DNA of 64,000 nucleotides from Aestuariibaculum sp. M13 (GCF_024723255.1 NZ_JANIAC010000005.1:1-64000); one strand, 5' to 3'. Shown: positions 39,465-48,800, counted from the first letter of the stretch. Notes: a model not told the origin generated them from the sequence alone. Translations and numbers: made by a program.

Positions 39465-40226
39465 TTATGGTGTTATTTGAATAAATCGGTCGTCAATGGT
39501 AGGGCTAATGGTGTCTGTTTTCTTAAAGTAATCAATAATAGCATTTCTAACCTTATAATCAATTTTATAAAGACTATCGTTAAGTTGGAAAAATGTCATG
39601 CTATCTCCACCATTATAAAGGTAATCTTGAGTGGCTACGTAGTAGGTTTTGTCCTCTTCAATTTTATGATTTTTTATAGTTGCTTCAATTAATTTATAAT
39701 CTTGATCGATTACTAATTTAAGTTTTGAAAATGGATTTGCTTTTTTTGCCTTACACAAGTATTCAAGCATTTTGTCTATTTCAGGTTTCTTCAAAGCAAC
39801 AATAACTATATTGTTTTCAAACGGCATTAATTCAAAAGCCGTTCTGGTGGTAATGTCACCTTTTGAAACTATGGTTCGAATACTTCCGTAGCTAAGTAAA
39901 ACCATATCTATATCGTGCCCGGTTCTGCTTTTAAAAACAGGGTTGGATTGCTCGTAAATAACATCTGCCATAAAGTTTCCAATAGCTGTATTGAATTTAC
40001 CATCGTCTCTGGAGTAAGTGCCAACCGAATAAGCTAAAACACTATCTAAATCTTTGTTAAGATGCGATCTAAAAGGTTTTATAAAGCTATCAATTTCAGA
40101 TACATTTTTTAGGCTATCTGTAATGCCTATTTGTTTTCCTTCAATTTTTGTTAGGTGATATTCGGGCTGTTTACAACTGATAAAAAGTGATATATATAAC
40201 AAATAAATTAAAAATGTAAACCTCAT
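39465..40226 (-). CDS. 5'-nucleotidase C-terminal domain lipoprotein
   Basis: From the ATG at 40226 the protein has 253 residues and a lipoprotein signal (LFISC). The domain is the substrate-binding half of UshA-like nucleotidases: NTAIGNFMADVI, DIDMVLLSYGSIRTIVSKGDIT, AFELMPFENNIVIV and YYVATQDYLYNGGDSM. It holds no metal site, so it needs the metallophosphatase encoded nine bases downstream. A longer reading from TTG at 40334 is possible but would bury the signal sequence. Confidence 0.88.
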   Translation of the reverse strand: MRFTFLIYLLYISLFISCKQPEYHLTKIEGKQIGITDSLKNVSEIDSFIKPFRSHLNKDLDSVLAYSVGTYSRDDGKFNTAIGNFMADVIYEQSNPVFKSRTGHDIDMVLLSYGSIRTIVSKGDITTRTAFELMPFENNIVIVALKKPEIDKMLEYLCKAKKANPFSKLKLVIDQDYKLIEATIKNHKIEEDKTYYVATQDYLYNGGDSMTFFQLNDSLYKIDYKVRNAIIDYFKKTDTISPTIDDRFIQITP

Positions 40227-40258
40227 ATTTTTAGTAGATTTTTTGAATCTAGTTTTGT

Positions 40259-40266
40259 TACCTTTG
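40259..40266 (+). promoter_or_regulatory. Promoter -7 element of the DUF6913-dapA operon
   Basis: TACCTTTG matches TAnnTTTG and is followed by GC, a common continuation in this group. The ATG lies 19 bases downstream. Confidence 0.5.
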
Positions 40267-40284
40267 CGCAAATTATAAAGATAA

Positions 40285-40803
40285 ATGATTTTAAAAGGTT
40301 TTAAAGAAAAATCTAATAAAAAGTACTTAAACAAACTGTTAAATGAAAGACAGGGAAGGGTTGACGACAGTAAAATTGAAAGTTTAGGTGTTATCTTTAA
40401 TTATGATGAGACGGATAACTTTGAGCAATTTAGAAAGTTAGCCGATAAGCTAAAAGTGCGTCCTAATAAGGTGAAAATAATTGCTTTTTCAGAACGGGAA
40501 ATAGAATTGCAAAGCACCTGGGATGTCTGTTATACTTTTAAAGATTTCGGTTGGAAGGGCGCTGTGAATAATTCAGAATTACAGGCGTTTATAAAAACAG
40601 AGTTTGATGCCCTTATAAGCTTTTATAATAATGATATTTTAGAATTAAAATTGATGACAGCCTTATCGAAAGCAAAATTTAAAATAGGTGTTTTGCAAGA
40701 TGATGAACGTTTAAACGATTTTATTATTAAAACCAAATTGAATGAATTTGATGTGTTTGAAAACGAGCTTTTTAAATACTTAACTATATTAAATAAAATT
40801 TAA
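40285..40803 (+). CDS. DUF6913 family protein
   Basis: This 172-residue soluble protein has no signal peptide and is rich in K, E, D and F. It resembles the DUF6913 family found directly ahead of dapA in Flavobacteriaceae ([55 protein letters not shown]). Its function is unknown. dapA starts two bases after its stop, so the two are an operon. Confidence 0.72.
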   Translation: MILKGFKEKSNKKYLNKLLNERQGRVDDSKIESLGVIFNYDETDNFEQFRKLADKLKVRPNKVKIIAFSEREIELQSTWDVCYTFKDFGWKGAVNNSELQAFIKTEFDALISFYNNDILELKLMTALSKAKFKIGVLQDDERLNDFIIKTKLNEFDVFENELFKYLTILNKI

Positions 40804-40805
40804 AA

Positions 40806-41684
40806 ATGAATAGTAAGTTTCTAGGAACTGGAGTTGCTTTGGTTACACCGTTTAAATCAGATTTAAGTGTGGACCATGGGGCTTTGACTAATATTGTAAA
40901 TTTCAATATTGAAAATGGTGTTGAGTATCTTGTAATTTGTGGAACAACAGGAGAAGTTGTTACGTTAACTAAAGAAGAGAAGAAGGAAGTTGTTGAAACT
41001 GTAGTTAAAGCAAATAATGGTCGTGTGCCTATGGTTTTAGGTATTGGAGGAAACAACACAGCTCTTGTTGTAGAAGAAATAAAATCGACAGATTTAAGTC
41101 AAATGGCAGCTATTTTATCTGTATCTCCGTATTATAGCAAACCAACTCAGGAAGGAATTTATCAGCATTTTAAAGCAGTTGCTGAAGCTTGCCCGATTGA
41201 TGTGATTCTTTATAACGTTCCAGGGCGTACTTCTAAAAATATGGAAGTTTCAACAACTTTACGTTTAGCTCAAGATTTTGAAAATGTTGTAGCAGTAAAA
41301 GAAGCAGGAAATAATATTGCTCAGTATTACGAATTAATAAAAAATAAACCAGAGGGTTTTGCTGTTATTTCAGGAGATGATGATTTAGCTTTAGGTGTTG
41401 TTTTAGCTGGTGGGGCAGGAGTTATTTCTGTAATTGGTCAAGGATTTCCTAGAGAATTTTCAGAAATGATTCGTTTAGGGTTAGCTGGAAATGCCAAAGA
41501 AGCTTTTAAACTTCATTATAAATTAATGGATGTTATTGGTTATATTTTTGAAGAAAATAACCCGGCAGGAATTAAAGGTGTTTTCGAAGCTTTAAGTCTT
41601 TGTCAAGACACTGTAAGATTGCCATTAGTGCCAGCGTCTGATGCTTTAAAAGCTAAAATAAAATCGTTTGTAGCAACCTTTTAA
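40806..41684 (+). CDS. dapA: 4-hydroxy-tetrahydrodipicolinate synthase
   Basis: DapA condenses pyruvate and aspartate semialdehyde, the first committed step to diaminopimelate and lysine. The 292-residue TIM barrel has Thr47-Thr48 (CGTTGE), Tyr136 (ILYNVPGR) and the Schiff-base Lys165 ([10 protein letters not shown]). The channel gene begins with GTG overlapping the region of its stop. A clear operon with DUF6913 and the Kir-type channel is expected. Confidence 0.97.
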   Translation: MNSKFLGTGVALVTPFKSDLSVDHGALTNIVNFNIENGVEYLVICGTTGEVVTLTKEEKKEVVETVVKANNGRVPMVLGIGGNNTALVVEEIKSTDLSQMAAILSVSPYYSKPTQEGIYQHFKAVAEACPIDVILYNVPGRTSKNMEVSTTLRLAQDFENVVAVKEAGNNIAQYYELIKNKPEGFAVISGDDDLALGVVLAGGAGVISVIGQGFPREFSEMIRLGLAGNAKEAFKLHYKLMDVIGYIFEENNPAGIKGVFEALSLCQDTVRLPLVPASDALKAKIKSFVATF

Positions 41685-41685
41685 T

Positions 41686-42609
41686 GTGGTAAATAAAATA
41701 AAAGATCCGGGAGTAGGGAATGCCTCTGCGCAGTATGCTAAACGCATGCTTAAACCTGATGGATCTTTTAATTTAAAATATCATAACAAACCACGAAAAT
41801 TTTCCGAAGCCTATCACTTTTTGGTAAATATTTCGTGGTTTTATTTTTTTAGCCTATCCTTTTTGGTAGGCTTTTTAATTAATGCACTGTTCGCTTTAAT
41901 TTATCTGTTAATAGGAATTGAAGAAATCACTGCCTTATCAGGTAGTCCGGTTCAGGATTTTTTCAATGCCTTTTTCTTTAGTACACAAACTTTTACTACA
42001 GTAGGGTATGGTGCCCTGGCACCAAACGGATGGTTGAGCGGTATGGTAGCATCTATTGAATCTTTTTTAGGTTTAATGTTATTCGCCTTTGTAACCGGTT
42101 TAATTTATGGTCGGTTTTCGAAGCCACGATCAGCAGTCAGGTTTAGTAAATATCTTGTTTTAAGAGATTTTAAACAGCATCGCGCCATCATGTTTAGGTT
42201 GGTTAATGATAGGAAATCGGTAATGATTCAACCTAAAATATCGGTAACTTTAATGTTATCTCAGCCTAATGATTCAGGAATTTATGAGAATAATTTTTAT
42301 TTGTTAAACCTGGAACGAGATGCCATAGATTATTTGCCTACAACATGGACTATTGTTCATGAATTGGATGATGAAAGTCCGTTGTCGAATTATTCAAATG
42401 AAGCCATAAAAAAGCTTCATGGCGAATTAATTATCATGATAAGTTATTACGACGAATCCTTCAATCAGGAAGTTCATAAAATTCATTCCTATGATTTAAA
42501 GGAAGTTCAAGTCGATTTCAAATTTGTAAAGGCACAAAATTTTAATCCTGAAGGGACTCTAATTCTGGATTACGACCTTTTTGATGCTATTGAACCACAC
42601 AAAAGTTAA
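41686..42609 (+). CDS. Inward-rectifier (Kir-type) potassium channel
   Basis: The 307-residue protein has two membrane helices (about 50-77 and 116-140) around a pore loop with the K+ filter TTVGYG (104-109). A C-terminal immunoglobulin-like cytoplasmic domain follows (FRLVNDRKSVMIQPKISVTLML and later), as in KirBac channels. The gating helix region FVTGLIYGRFSKPR is present. The start is GTG, one base after the dapA stop codon. It is expressed with dapA, although no functional link is evident. Confidence 0.93.
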   Translation: MVNKIKDPGVGNASAQYAKRMLKPDGSFNLKYHNKPRKFSEAYHFLVNISWFYFFSLSFLVGFLINALFALIYLLIGIEEITALSGSPVQDFFNAFFFSTQTFTTVGYGALAPNGWLSGMVASIESFLGLMLFAFVTGLIYGRFSKPRSAVRFSKYLVLRDFKQHRAIMFRLVNDRKSVMIQPKISVTLMLSQPNDSGIYENNFYLLNLERDAIDYLPTTWTIVHELDDESPLSNYSNEAIKKLHGELIIMISYYDESFNQEVHKIHSYDLKEVQVDFKFVKAQNFNPEGTLILDYDLFDAIEPHKS

Positions 42610-42691
42610 ATATTACTTAATCCTTGTTGTTCCTATAAAGCTTCAAGTATTTTAGCGTGAAATAATATTTTTAAAATCCATATTATTAACT

Positions 42692-42699
42692 TAATTTTG
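42692..42699 (+). promoter_or_regulatory. Promoter -7 element of the bamD operon
   Basis: TAATTTTG matches TAnnTTTG and is followed by C. The ATG is 102 bases away, so the leader is long (about 95 nt) and includes palindromes TTGTTTTAAAACAA and ATATGCATAT, whose role is unknown. Confidence 0.45.
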
Positions 42700-42800
42700 C
42701 ATCTTGTTTTAAAACAATGAAATATGCATATTTACAATAAATTAAATATGTTTATGTTATGCATATAAGATTTGATAATAGAAACAGGTAATAACAACAA

Positions 42801-43610
42801 ATGAAAAGATTTCTTTATTTATTATTAACAATCACAGTTTTAAACTCTTGTAGCGAATATCAGAAAACCTTAAAGTCTGAAGATATTGCGGCAAAGTATA
42901 AAATGGGAGAAGAACTTTATAACGAAGGTAAGTATGCCAAAGCTAACAGGTTGTTTGAGCCACTTATAGCAAGTTATAGAGGGAAACCTCAGGCTGAAAA
43001 ACTAATGTATTTATATTCAAAATCGTTATACGAAGTTGGAGATTATTATACAGCAGGATATCAGTTAGAGCGTTTTGCAACCAGTTACCCTAAAAGTGAG
43101 AAGTTAGAAGAAACCTCTTATTTGGCAGCGAAAAGTTATTACATGAGATCGCCTATTTATTCTAAAGATCAAAAGGAAACAAAAGAAGCGATAGATAAAT
43201 TACAAGGGTTTATCAACCAATTTCCAAAGTCGGAGTATTTATCTGCAGCTAACGAATTGGTAAAAGAATTAGACTTTAAATTAGAAAAGAAAGCATTTGA
43301 AATTGCTAAACAGTACAATACAATTTCAGATTACGAAGCATCTATTAAGTCGTTCGATAATTTTGTAATTGATTTTCCTGGATCTAATTTAAGAGAAGAA
43401 GCTCTGTTTTACAGATTGGATTCAGCTTATAAATTAGCAATTAATAGTTTCGACTTTAAACGAGGAACTTATGTACCTTTAAAGAAACCACGTTTAGAGC
43501 AAGCCAAAGAATACTGTGATTCCTTTAAGCAATCATATGCCGCTTCAGAGCATATTGAAGAGGTAAATGAAATTGGAATTGTAATAGACGAAGAAATAAA
43601 AAAGTTATAG
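42801..43610 (+). CDS. bamD: Outer-membrane assembly lipoprotein BamD
   Basis: BamD is the essential lipoprotein partner of BamA in inserting beta-barrel proteins. The 269-residue protein has lipobox LNSC (Cys17). TPR-like helices follow, with KYAKANRLFEPLIASYRGKPQAE-type and YQLERFATSYPKSEKLEE-type repeats and FINQFPKSEYLSAANELVKEL. It is followed by rpoZ, coaBC, DUF4835 and recN in close succession, a conserved order in Flavobacteriaceae. Confidence 0.93.
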   Translation: MKRFLYLLLTITVLNSCSEYQKTLKSEDIAAKYKMGEELYNEGKYAKANRLFEPLIASYRGKPQAEKLMYLYSKSLYEVGDYYTAGYQLERFATSYPKSEKLEETSYLAAKSYYMRSPIYSKDQKETKEAIDKLQGFINQFPKSEYLSAANELVKELDFKLEKKAFEIAKQYNTISDYEASIKSFDNFVIDFPGSNLREEALFYRLDSAYKLAINSFDFKRGTYVPLKKPRLEQAKEYCDSFKQSYAASEHIEEVNEIGIVIDEEIKKL

Positions 43611-43634
43611 CATAAAAAGTTAAATATAAAGACG

Positions 43635-43961
43635 ATGGATTTAAAGAAAACCAATGCTCCTGTTAATACCATTACGTACGACAGAAACCAAATTGACGAG
43701 CCGACAGGCAACATTTATGAGTCAATTTCTATCATTGCAAGACGTGCTGATCAGATTAACACAGAGATTAAAAAAGAGCTTATCGATAAGTTAGAAGAGT
43801 TTGCTACTTATAACGATAGCTTAGAAGAAATCTTCGAAAATAAAGAGCAAATTGAGGTGTCTAAATTTTACGAAAAATTACCAAAACCTCATGCTTTAGC
43901 TGTTCAAGAATGGTTAACAGATAAAGTTTATTTTAGAAACACTGAAGAAGATAATCAGTAA
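43635..43961 (+). CDS. rpoZ: DNA-directed RNA polymerase omega subunit, Bacteroidetes type
   Basis: The 108-residue protein matches the omega-like family of Bacteroidetes: GNIYESISIIARRADQIN is the conserved core that contacts beta-prime, and the acidic C-terminus extends it. It supports polymerase assembly. It lies 24 bases past bamD and 11 before coaBC. Confidence 0.88.
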   Translation: MDLKKTNAPVNTITYDRNQIDEPTGNIYESISIIARRADQINTEIKKELIDKLEEFATYNDSLEEIFENKEQIEVSKFYEKLPKPHALAVQEWLTDKVYFRNTEEDNQ

Positions 43962-43972
43962 CCGTTTTTAAA

Positions 43973-45184
43973 ATGTCAATATTAAGCGGCAAGAACATAC
44001 TATTAGGAATTAGTGGTGGTATTGCCGCTTACAAAACAGCTTCATTAGTAAGGTTATTTATAAAATCGGGTGCCAACGTAAAAGTTGTAATGACACCGGC
44101 TTCAAAAGATTTTGTAACTCCTTTAACCTTATCTACGCTTTCAAAACATCCGGTGTATTCCTCGTTCACTCATGACGATGACGACAATGCCGTTTGGACT
44201 AATCATGTCGATTTAGGGCTTTGGGCCGATTTATTCATCGTAGCACCTGCAACCGCTAACACTTTATCTAAAATGGCCAATGGTGTTTGTGATAATCTCT
44301 TATTAGCAACGTATTTATCAGCGAAATGTCCGGTGTATTTTGCACCAGCCATGGATTTAGACATGTACAAACACGAAAGTACTTTGCGTTCTTTCAAAGT
44401 TTTGAAATCTTACGGTAACATCATGATTCCGGCTACGAGTGGCGAATTAGCCAGCGGACTGGTAGGTGAAGGACGTATGGCTGAACCGGAAGATATTGTA
44501 TCTTTCATTGAAAGCGATATTTTAAATCAATTACCACTTCGCGGAAAGAAAGTTTTAATTACCGCAGGTCCCACTTACGAAGCCATAGATCCCGTCCGCT
44601 TTATAGGAAATCATTCCAGTGGAAAAATGGGTTTTGAAATCGCTAAAGCAGCTGCGAATTTAGGTGCTGAGGTTGTTTTGGTTTCAGGACCAACCAGTCA
44701 ATCTGTGTCACATGGTTTAATTCAGGTTGTACCTGTAGTTAGTGCACAGGATATGTACAATGCGGTTCATGAATATTACGATGCGGTTGATATTGCTATT
44801 TGTTCTGCAGCTGTAGCTGATTACAAACCAAAAGATGTGGCAGCTCAGAAAATAAAAAAGAGCGATGCTACGTTAACATTAGAGTTAGAAAAAACTCAGG
44901 ATATCTTAGCGTCTTTAGGAAAATCTAAATCCAATCAGTTTCTTGTAGGCTTTGCTTTAGAAACCAATAACGAATTGGAAAACGCAAAAGACAAGCTAAA
45001 AAGAAAGAATTTAAATTTAATTGTTTTAAATTCGTTAAACGATAAAGGTGCCGGTTTTAAAGGCGATACTAATAAAGTAACCTTTATTGATGATGAAAAT
45101 AACATTAACGAATATCAGTTAAAATCTAAAGCTGAAGTAGCTAAAGATTTGATAAATAAAATTTTAGAACAAATTAATGCGTAA
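43973..45184 (+). CDS. coaBC: Bifunctional phosphopantothenoylcysteine decarboxylase/synthase
   Basis: The protein makes 4'-phosphopantetheine from phosphopantothenate and cysteine. The N-terminal flavin domain (1-185) has GISGGIAAYK, His78 (TNHVDLG) and the APAMDLDMY motif. The flap has SGELASGLVGEGRM, where residue 161 is Ser at the position I align with the Cys of E. coli CoaBC. The synthase domain (about 190-403) has ITAGPTYEAIDPVRFIGNHS and the AAVADYKPK lysine motif. The DUF4835 gene overlaps its end by eight bases. Confidence 0.96.
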   Translation: MSILSGKNILLGISGGIAAYKTASLVRLFIKSGANVKVVMTPASKDFVTPLTLSTLSKHPVYSSFTHDDDDNAVWTNHVDLGLWADLFIVAPATANTLSKMANGVCDNLLLATYLSAKCPVYFAPAMDLDMYKHESTLRSFKVLKSYGNIMIPATSGELASGLVGEGRMAEPEDIVSFIESDILNQLPLRGKKVLITAGPTYEAIDPVRFIGNHSSGKMGFEIAKAAANLGAEVVLVSGPTSQSVSHGLIQVVPVVSAQDMYNAVHEYYDAVDIAICSAAVADYKPKDVAAQKIKKSDATLTLELEKTQDILASLGKSKSNQFLVGFALETNNELENAKDKLKRKNLNLIVLNSLNDKGAGFKGDTNKVTFIDDENNINEYQLKSKAEVAKDLINKILEQINA

Positions 45185-46064
45185 CATTCTAGTCGTTTTA
45201 TTATTCTCTTTAAGTGTTTTTGGTTTTGCCCAGGAATTAAATTGCAATGTTGTGGTTAATGCACAACAAACCGGAAACGAGAACTTTCCCATTTTTAAAA
45301 CATTAGAAAAGCAATTAACCGAGTTTGTAAACAATACCAAGTGGACAGACAAAACCTTTGCTTTACAAGAGCGTATTGATTGTAGTTTTATTGTAAACGT
45401 AACTAATTATAGTGGTGAAGCGTTTCAGGCGTCATTACAAGTACAGTCGTCCAGACCAGTTTACGGTTCTTCATTTAGTACCCCAATTTATAATTTTAAT
45501 GATAAGGATTTTAACTTTCGATATTTAGAGTATCAAAACTTAATTTTTAATCCTACACAATATCAGTCTAACTTAGTGTCCGTTATAGCATTTCATGTAT
45601 ATATGGTTTTAGGTTTAGATGCCGATTCGTTTGCTGAGAATGGAGGAGATCCTTATTTTAAGCAGGCACAAATTATTACAAACTATTCACAACAGGAAAA
45701 TTATAAAGGTTGGAAGGTTGAAGATGGTTTACAAAGCCGTTTTGCGTTAATCGACAATATTTTATCGCCTACATTTAAAGAGTATCGTCAGGTTATGTAT
45801 GATTACCACATGCAAGGTTTAGATGTGATGAGTGATAACGCCAAATCAGGAAAAGAAGAAGTAGCGACATCTTTAATCAAGTTTAAAGCGATGAACTCAC
45901 GCCGACCAAATTCTTTTCTGTTACGTACGTTTTTTGATGCTAAAGCCGATGAAATAGAACAAATCTTTAGTGATGGTCCGAATGTGAACATTGCCAGCGT
46001 TAAAGAAACCCTTCAAAAAGTGGCGCCAACTTACAATAGCAAATGGCAAAATATTAAGTTTTAA
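45177..46064 (+). CDS. DUF4835 family exported protein
   Basis: The 295-residue protein has a signal peptide (about 1-18, SVFGFAQ). It shows the family pattern: ELNCNVVVNAQQTGNENFPIF-type start, EFVNNTKWTDKTFALQERIDC, YLEYQNLIFNPTQYQSNLVSV and the C-terminal KETLQKVAPTYNSKW. It is likely periplasmic or at the outer membrane. It sits between coaBC and recN in a conserved order, with an ATG overlapping coaBC. No activity is known. Confidence 0.85.
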   Translation: MRNILVVLLFSLSVFGFAQELNCNVVVNAQQTGNENFPIFKTLEKQLTEFVNNTKWTDKTFALQERIDCSFIVNVTNYSGEAFQASLQVQSSRPVYGSSFSTPIYNFNDKDFNFRYLEYQNLIFNPTQYQSNLVSVIAFHVYMVLGLDADSFAENGGDPYFKQAQIITNYSQQENYKGWKVEDGLQSRFALIDNILSPTFKEYRQVMYDYHMQGLDVMSDNAKSGKEEVATSLIKFKAMNSRRPNSFLLRTFFDAKADEIEQIFSDGPNVNIASVKETLQKVAPTYNSKWQNIKF

Positions 46065-46106
46065 GGAGTATAGCTTTAAGCTTTTAACTTTTAATTCCCA
46101 ACTTGG

Positions 46107-47759
46107 ATGCTAACATCACTTTCAATAAAAAATTACGCATTAATCGATCAATTAAATGTTAATTTTAACGATGGTTTTTCAATTATTACAGGTGAAACCG
46201 GTGCCGGAAAATCCATTCTTTTAGGAGGTTTATCTTTAATTCTAGGTAAGCGTGCCGATTTAAGCAGTTTGAAAGACACGTCAATAAAATGTGTTATTGA
46301 AGCCGTTTTTAATATTTCTAATTACAATTTAAAATCTCTTTTTGAAGCTGAAGATTTTGATTATGACGTGCAGACTATTATTCGTCGCGAAATTTTACCA
46401 TCAGGAAAATCCAGAGCGTTCGTAAATGATTCCCCGGTAAATCTGAGTAGTTTACAGTTGTTAGGCGAACGATTAATCGATATTCATTCGCAACACCAAA
46501 CCATGGCGTTAACGACCGATGAATTTCAGTTTCAGGTAATTGATGCTTTGGCAAATAATGAAGAAAATCTTCAACAGTATACTTCAGAATTAAAAGTCTA
46601 CAAAACTTTAAAAAAGGAATTAAAATCGCTTTTAGAGTTTCAGGCCGATGCTATAAAGGAACACGATTACAATAGCTTTTTGTTGAATGAATTGGTTGAA
46701 GCTAATTTAGTAGATGGTGAGTTGGAAGCACTCGAAGAAGAGTATGAAAGTCTGAATAATGTAGAAAGCATAAAGGATAAATTGGGTGAGGCATATCAGT
46801 TACTTACCGATGAGCAAGTAGGGGCTATAACCACGCTAACGGCTTTAAAAAACACCTTTCAAAAATTAAGCTCGTATTCATCAAAGTACGAAGATTTATT
46901 CAATAGAGTAAACAGTAGCTTAATCGAATTAGACGATGTTTACAGAGAAGTAGATTTACTTCAGGATAATCTGGAGGCCGACCCAAACCGATTGGAGGTT
47001 GTTGACGCTAAATTACGTTTACTTCATAATTTAATGCAAAAGCATGTTGTAGAAACGGTATCAGAACTTATTGAAATTAAAAATCAGTTAGAAGAAAAGG
47101 TTTCTGTTACCGAAAATCTTGATGAATCCATTCAAAACAAAGAGAGTGAAATCGAGGCTCAGGCAAAGACTTTAGATACAATTGCTAAAACGATACACGA
47201 TAAACGCTCTAAGGTTATACCAGAATTAAAAGCACAGTTAGAATCCATTTTGGTTGGTTTAGGTATGCCAAATGCGCAGTTTAGTATAGAAGTTAATCTT
47301 CAAAATGAGTATTTATCTAACGGAAAAGACAATTTATCATTTTTATTTTCAGCAAATAAAGGCGGAAATTATAACGAATTGAAAAAGGCTGCTTCAGGAG
47401 GAGAGTTATCCAGAATTATGCTGGCTATTAAATCGGTGTTAGCAAAATACATTCAGTTACCAACCATCATGTTCGATGAAATCGATACCGGAGTTTCAGG
47501 TGAGATTTCAAATAAAATGGGAGATATTATGCTGGAAATGAGTAGGTCTATGCAAGTATTTGCTATTACTCATTTACCACAGGTAGCCGCCAAAGGACAT
47601 TCGCATTTTAAAGTTTATAAAGAAGATAAAGACGAGGTAACACATTCTAATTTAGTAAAGCTTAACCACGACGAGCGTATTGTCGAAATCGCCCAAATGT
47701 TAGGCGGTGTGGAAATGTCTTCATCTGCTATTGCACATGCCAAAGAATTATTGAATTAA
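46107..47759 (+). CDS. recN: DNA repair protein RecN
   Basis: The 550-residue SMC-like ATPase acts in double-strand break repair. Walker A is GETGAGKSILLGGLSLILG; a coiled coil spans about 155-360. The ABC signature is ASGGELSRIMLAIKSVL and the Walker B/H-loop region is MFDEIDTGVSGE to ITHLPQVAA. The protein is complete. It ends the run of five genes that begins at bamD. Confidence 0.97.
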   Translation: MLTSLSIKNYALIDQLNVNFNDGFSIITGETGAGKSILLGGLSLILGKRADLSSLKDTSIKCVIEAVFNISNYNLKSLFEAEDFDYDVQTIIRREILPSGKSRAFVNDSPVNLSSLQLLGERLIDIHSQHQTMALTTDEFQFQVIDALANNEENLQQYTSELKVYKTLKKELKSLLEFQADAIKEHDYNSFLLNELVEANLVDGELEALEEEYESLNNVESIKDKLGEAYQLLTDEQVGAITTLTALKNTFQKLSSYSSKYEDLFNRVNSSLIELDDVYREVDLLQDNLEADPNRLEVVDAKLRLLHNLMQKHVVETVSELIEIKNQLEEKVSVTENLDESIQNKESEIEAQAKTLDTIAKTIHDKRSKVIPELKAQLESILVGLGMPNAQFSIEVNLQNEYLSNGKDNLSFLFSANKGGNYNELKKAASGGELSRIMLAIKSVLAKYIQLPTIMFDEIDTGVSGEISNKMGDIMLEMSRSMQVFAITHLPQVAAKGHSHFKVYKEDKDEVTHSNLVKLNHDERIVEIAQMLGGVEMSSSAIAHAKELLN

Positions 47760-47763
47760 TTAG

Positions 47764-47771
47764 TATCTTTG
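47764..47771 (+). promoter_or_regulatory. fabI promoter -7 element
   Basis: TATCTTTG matches TAnnTTTG, directly behind the recN stop and 42 bases before the fabI ATG. No convincing -33 TTG is present at the usual spacing. Confidence 0.5.
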
Positions 47772-47813
47772 TCCACCAAATAGAAAAAAGAAAACAATAT
47801 AATAACCAAGAAA

Positions 47814-48632
47814 ATGTCTTATAATTTATTAAAAGGAAAAAAAGGAATCATTTTTGGAGCGTTAGACTCAAATTCGATTGCATGGAAAACTGCAGAACGT
47901 GTTCATGAAGAAGGTGGACAATTCGTTTTAACTAATGCCCCTGTAGCTATGCGTATGGGACAAATTAACGAGTTAGCTGAAAAAACTGGTTCTCAAGTAA
48001 TTCCTGCCGATGCAACTTCGGTTGAAGACTTACAAAAGTTGGTAGAGCAATCTATGGAGATTTTAGGCGGAAAAATCGATTTCGTTCTTCACTCTATTGG
48101 AATGTCAATTAACGTACGTAAAGGTAACCACTATACAAACCAAAACTACGACTGGACACAAAAAGGAACTGATGTTTCTGCAATGTCTTTTCACAAAGTA
48201 ATGCAAACACTTTACAAAGCAGATGCAATGAACGAGTGGGGTAGTATTGTGGCGTTAAGTTATATGGCTGCACAGCGTGTATTTCCAGATTATAACGATA
48301 TGGCCGATAACAAAGCGTACTTAGAAAGTATTGCTCGTAGCTTCGGATATTTCTTTGGTCGCGATAAAAAAGTACGAGTAAACACCATTTCTCAGTCGCC
48401 AACGCCAACTACAGCAGGTAGCGGAGTTAAAGGTTTCGACGGATTTATTGCTTACGCCGATAAAATGTCGCCACTTGGTAATGCAACGGCTTTAGATTGT
48501 GCTAACTACTGTGTTACTTTATTTAGTGACCTTACAAAACGTGTAACATTACAAAACCTTTACAACGATGGAGGTTTCAGTAACATGGGTGTAAGCGATG
48601 CTGTTATGAGTACCTTCGTAGGAGAAGAATAA
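47814..48632 (+). CDS. fabI: Enoyl-[acyl-carrier-protein] reductase
   Basis: FabI reduces the enoyl-ACP in the last step of each fatty-acid elongation cycle. The 272-residue short-chain dehydrogenase begins LLKGKKGIIFGALDSNSIAW, has HSIGMSINV, and carries the FabI-type catalytic pair Tyr160 and Lys167 with six residues between (YNDMADNK). The C-terminal LYNDGGFSNMG block is also typical. A strong terminator follows. Confidence 0.96.
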   Translation: MSYNLLKGKKGIIFGALDSNSIAWKTAERVHEEGGQFVLTNAPVAMRMGQINELAEKTGSQVIPADATSVEDLQKLVEQSMEILGGKIDFVLHSIGMSINVRKGNHYTNQNYDWTQKGTDVSAMSFHKVMQTLYKADAMNEWGSIVALSYMAAQRVFPDYNDMADNKAYLESIARSFGYFFGRDKKVRVNTISQSPTPTTAGSGVKGFDGFIAYADKMSPLGNATALDCANYCVTLFSDLTKRVTLQNLYNDGGFSNMGVSDAVMSTFVGEE

Positions 48633-48650
48633 AAATTACATTTTATATAG

Positions 48651-48683
48651 AAAGAGCCACCTTATATGAGGTGGCTTTTTTGT
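48651..48683 (+). terminator. Terminator of fabI
   Basis: AGCCACCT (48655-48662) pairs with AGGTGGCT (48669-48676) around a 6-nt loop, with an A run before and T7 after. Confidence 0.88.
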
Positions 48684-48717
48684 TTGGAATCGTTACATTT
48701 GTGTTAAAAAATAATTT

Positions 48718-48786
48718 GGGCGTTACCACACTCAAGTGTGGTCGGGCTTTCCGCGCTACACGGTAGCTTGCTTTAATCCCTAACGC
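48718..48786. repeat. Structured intergenic repeat, copy B
   Basis: This 69-base element begins GGGCGTTACC and ends ATCCCTAACGC, so GCGTTA (48720-48725) pairs with TAACGC (48781-48786). Inside are hairpins CCACAC-TCAA-GTGTGG and GCTAC-ACG-GTAGC around the core GGTCGGGCTTTCCGC. Copy A at 11683-11768 has the same layout with covarying ends. It lies between the fabI terminator and the glycosyltransferase ATG, 14 bases before the latter. Confidence 0.7.
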
Positions 48787-48800
48787 AAAACACAACTTTG

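Noticed and set aside
38538-40226. A frameshifted single ushA gene
   Set aside because: Each half has its own start codon and signal sequence and a clean nine-base gap separates them, so a split pair is more likely than a sequencing error or pseudogene.
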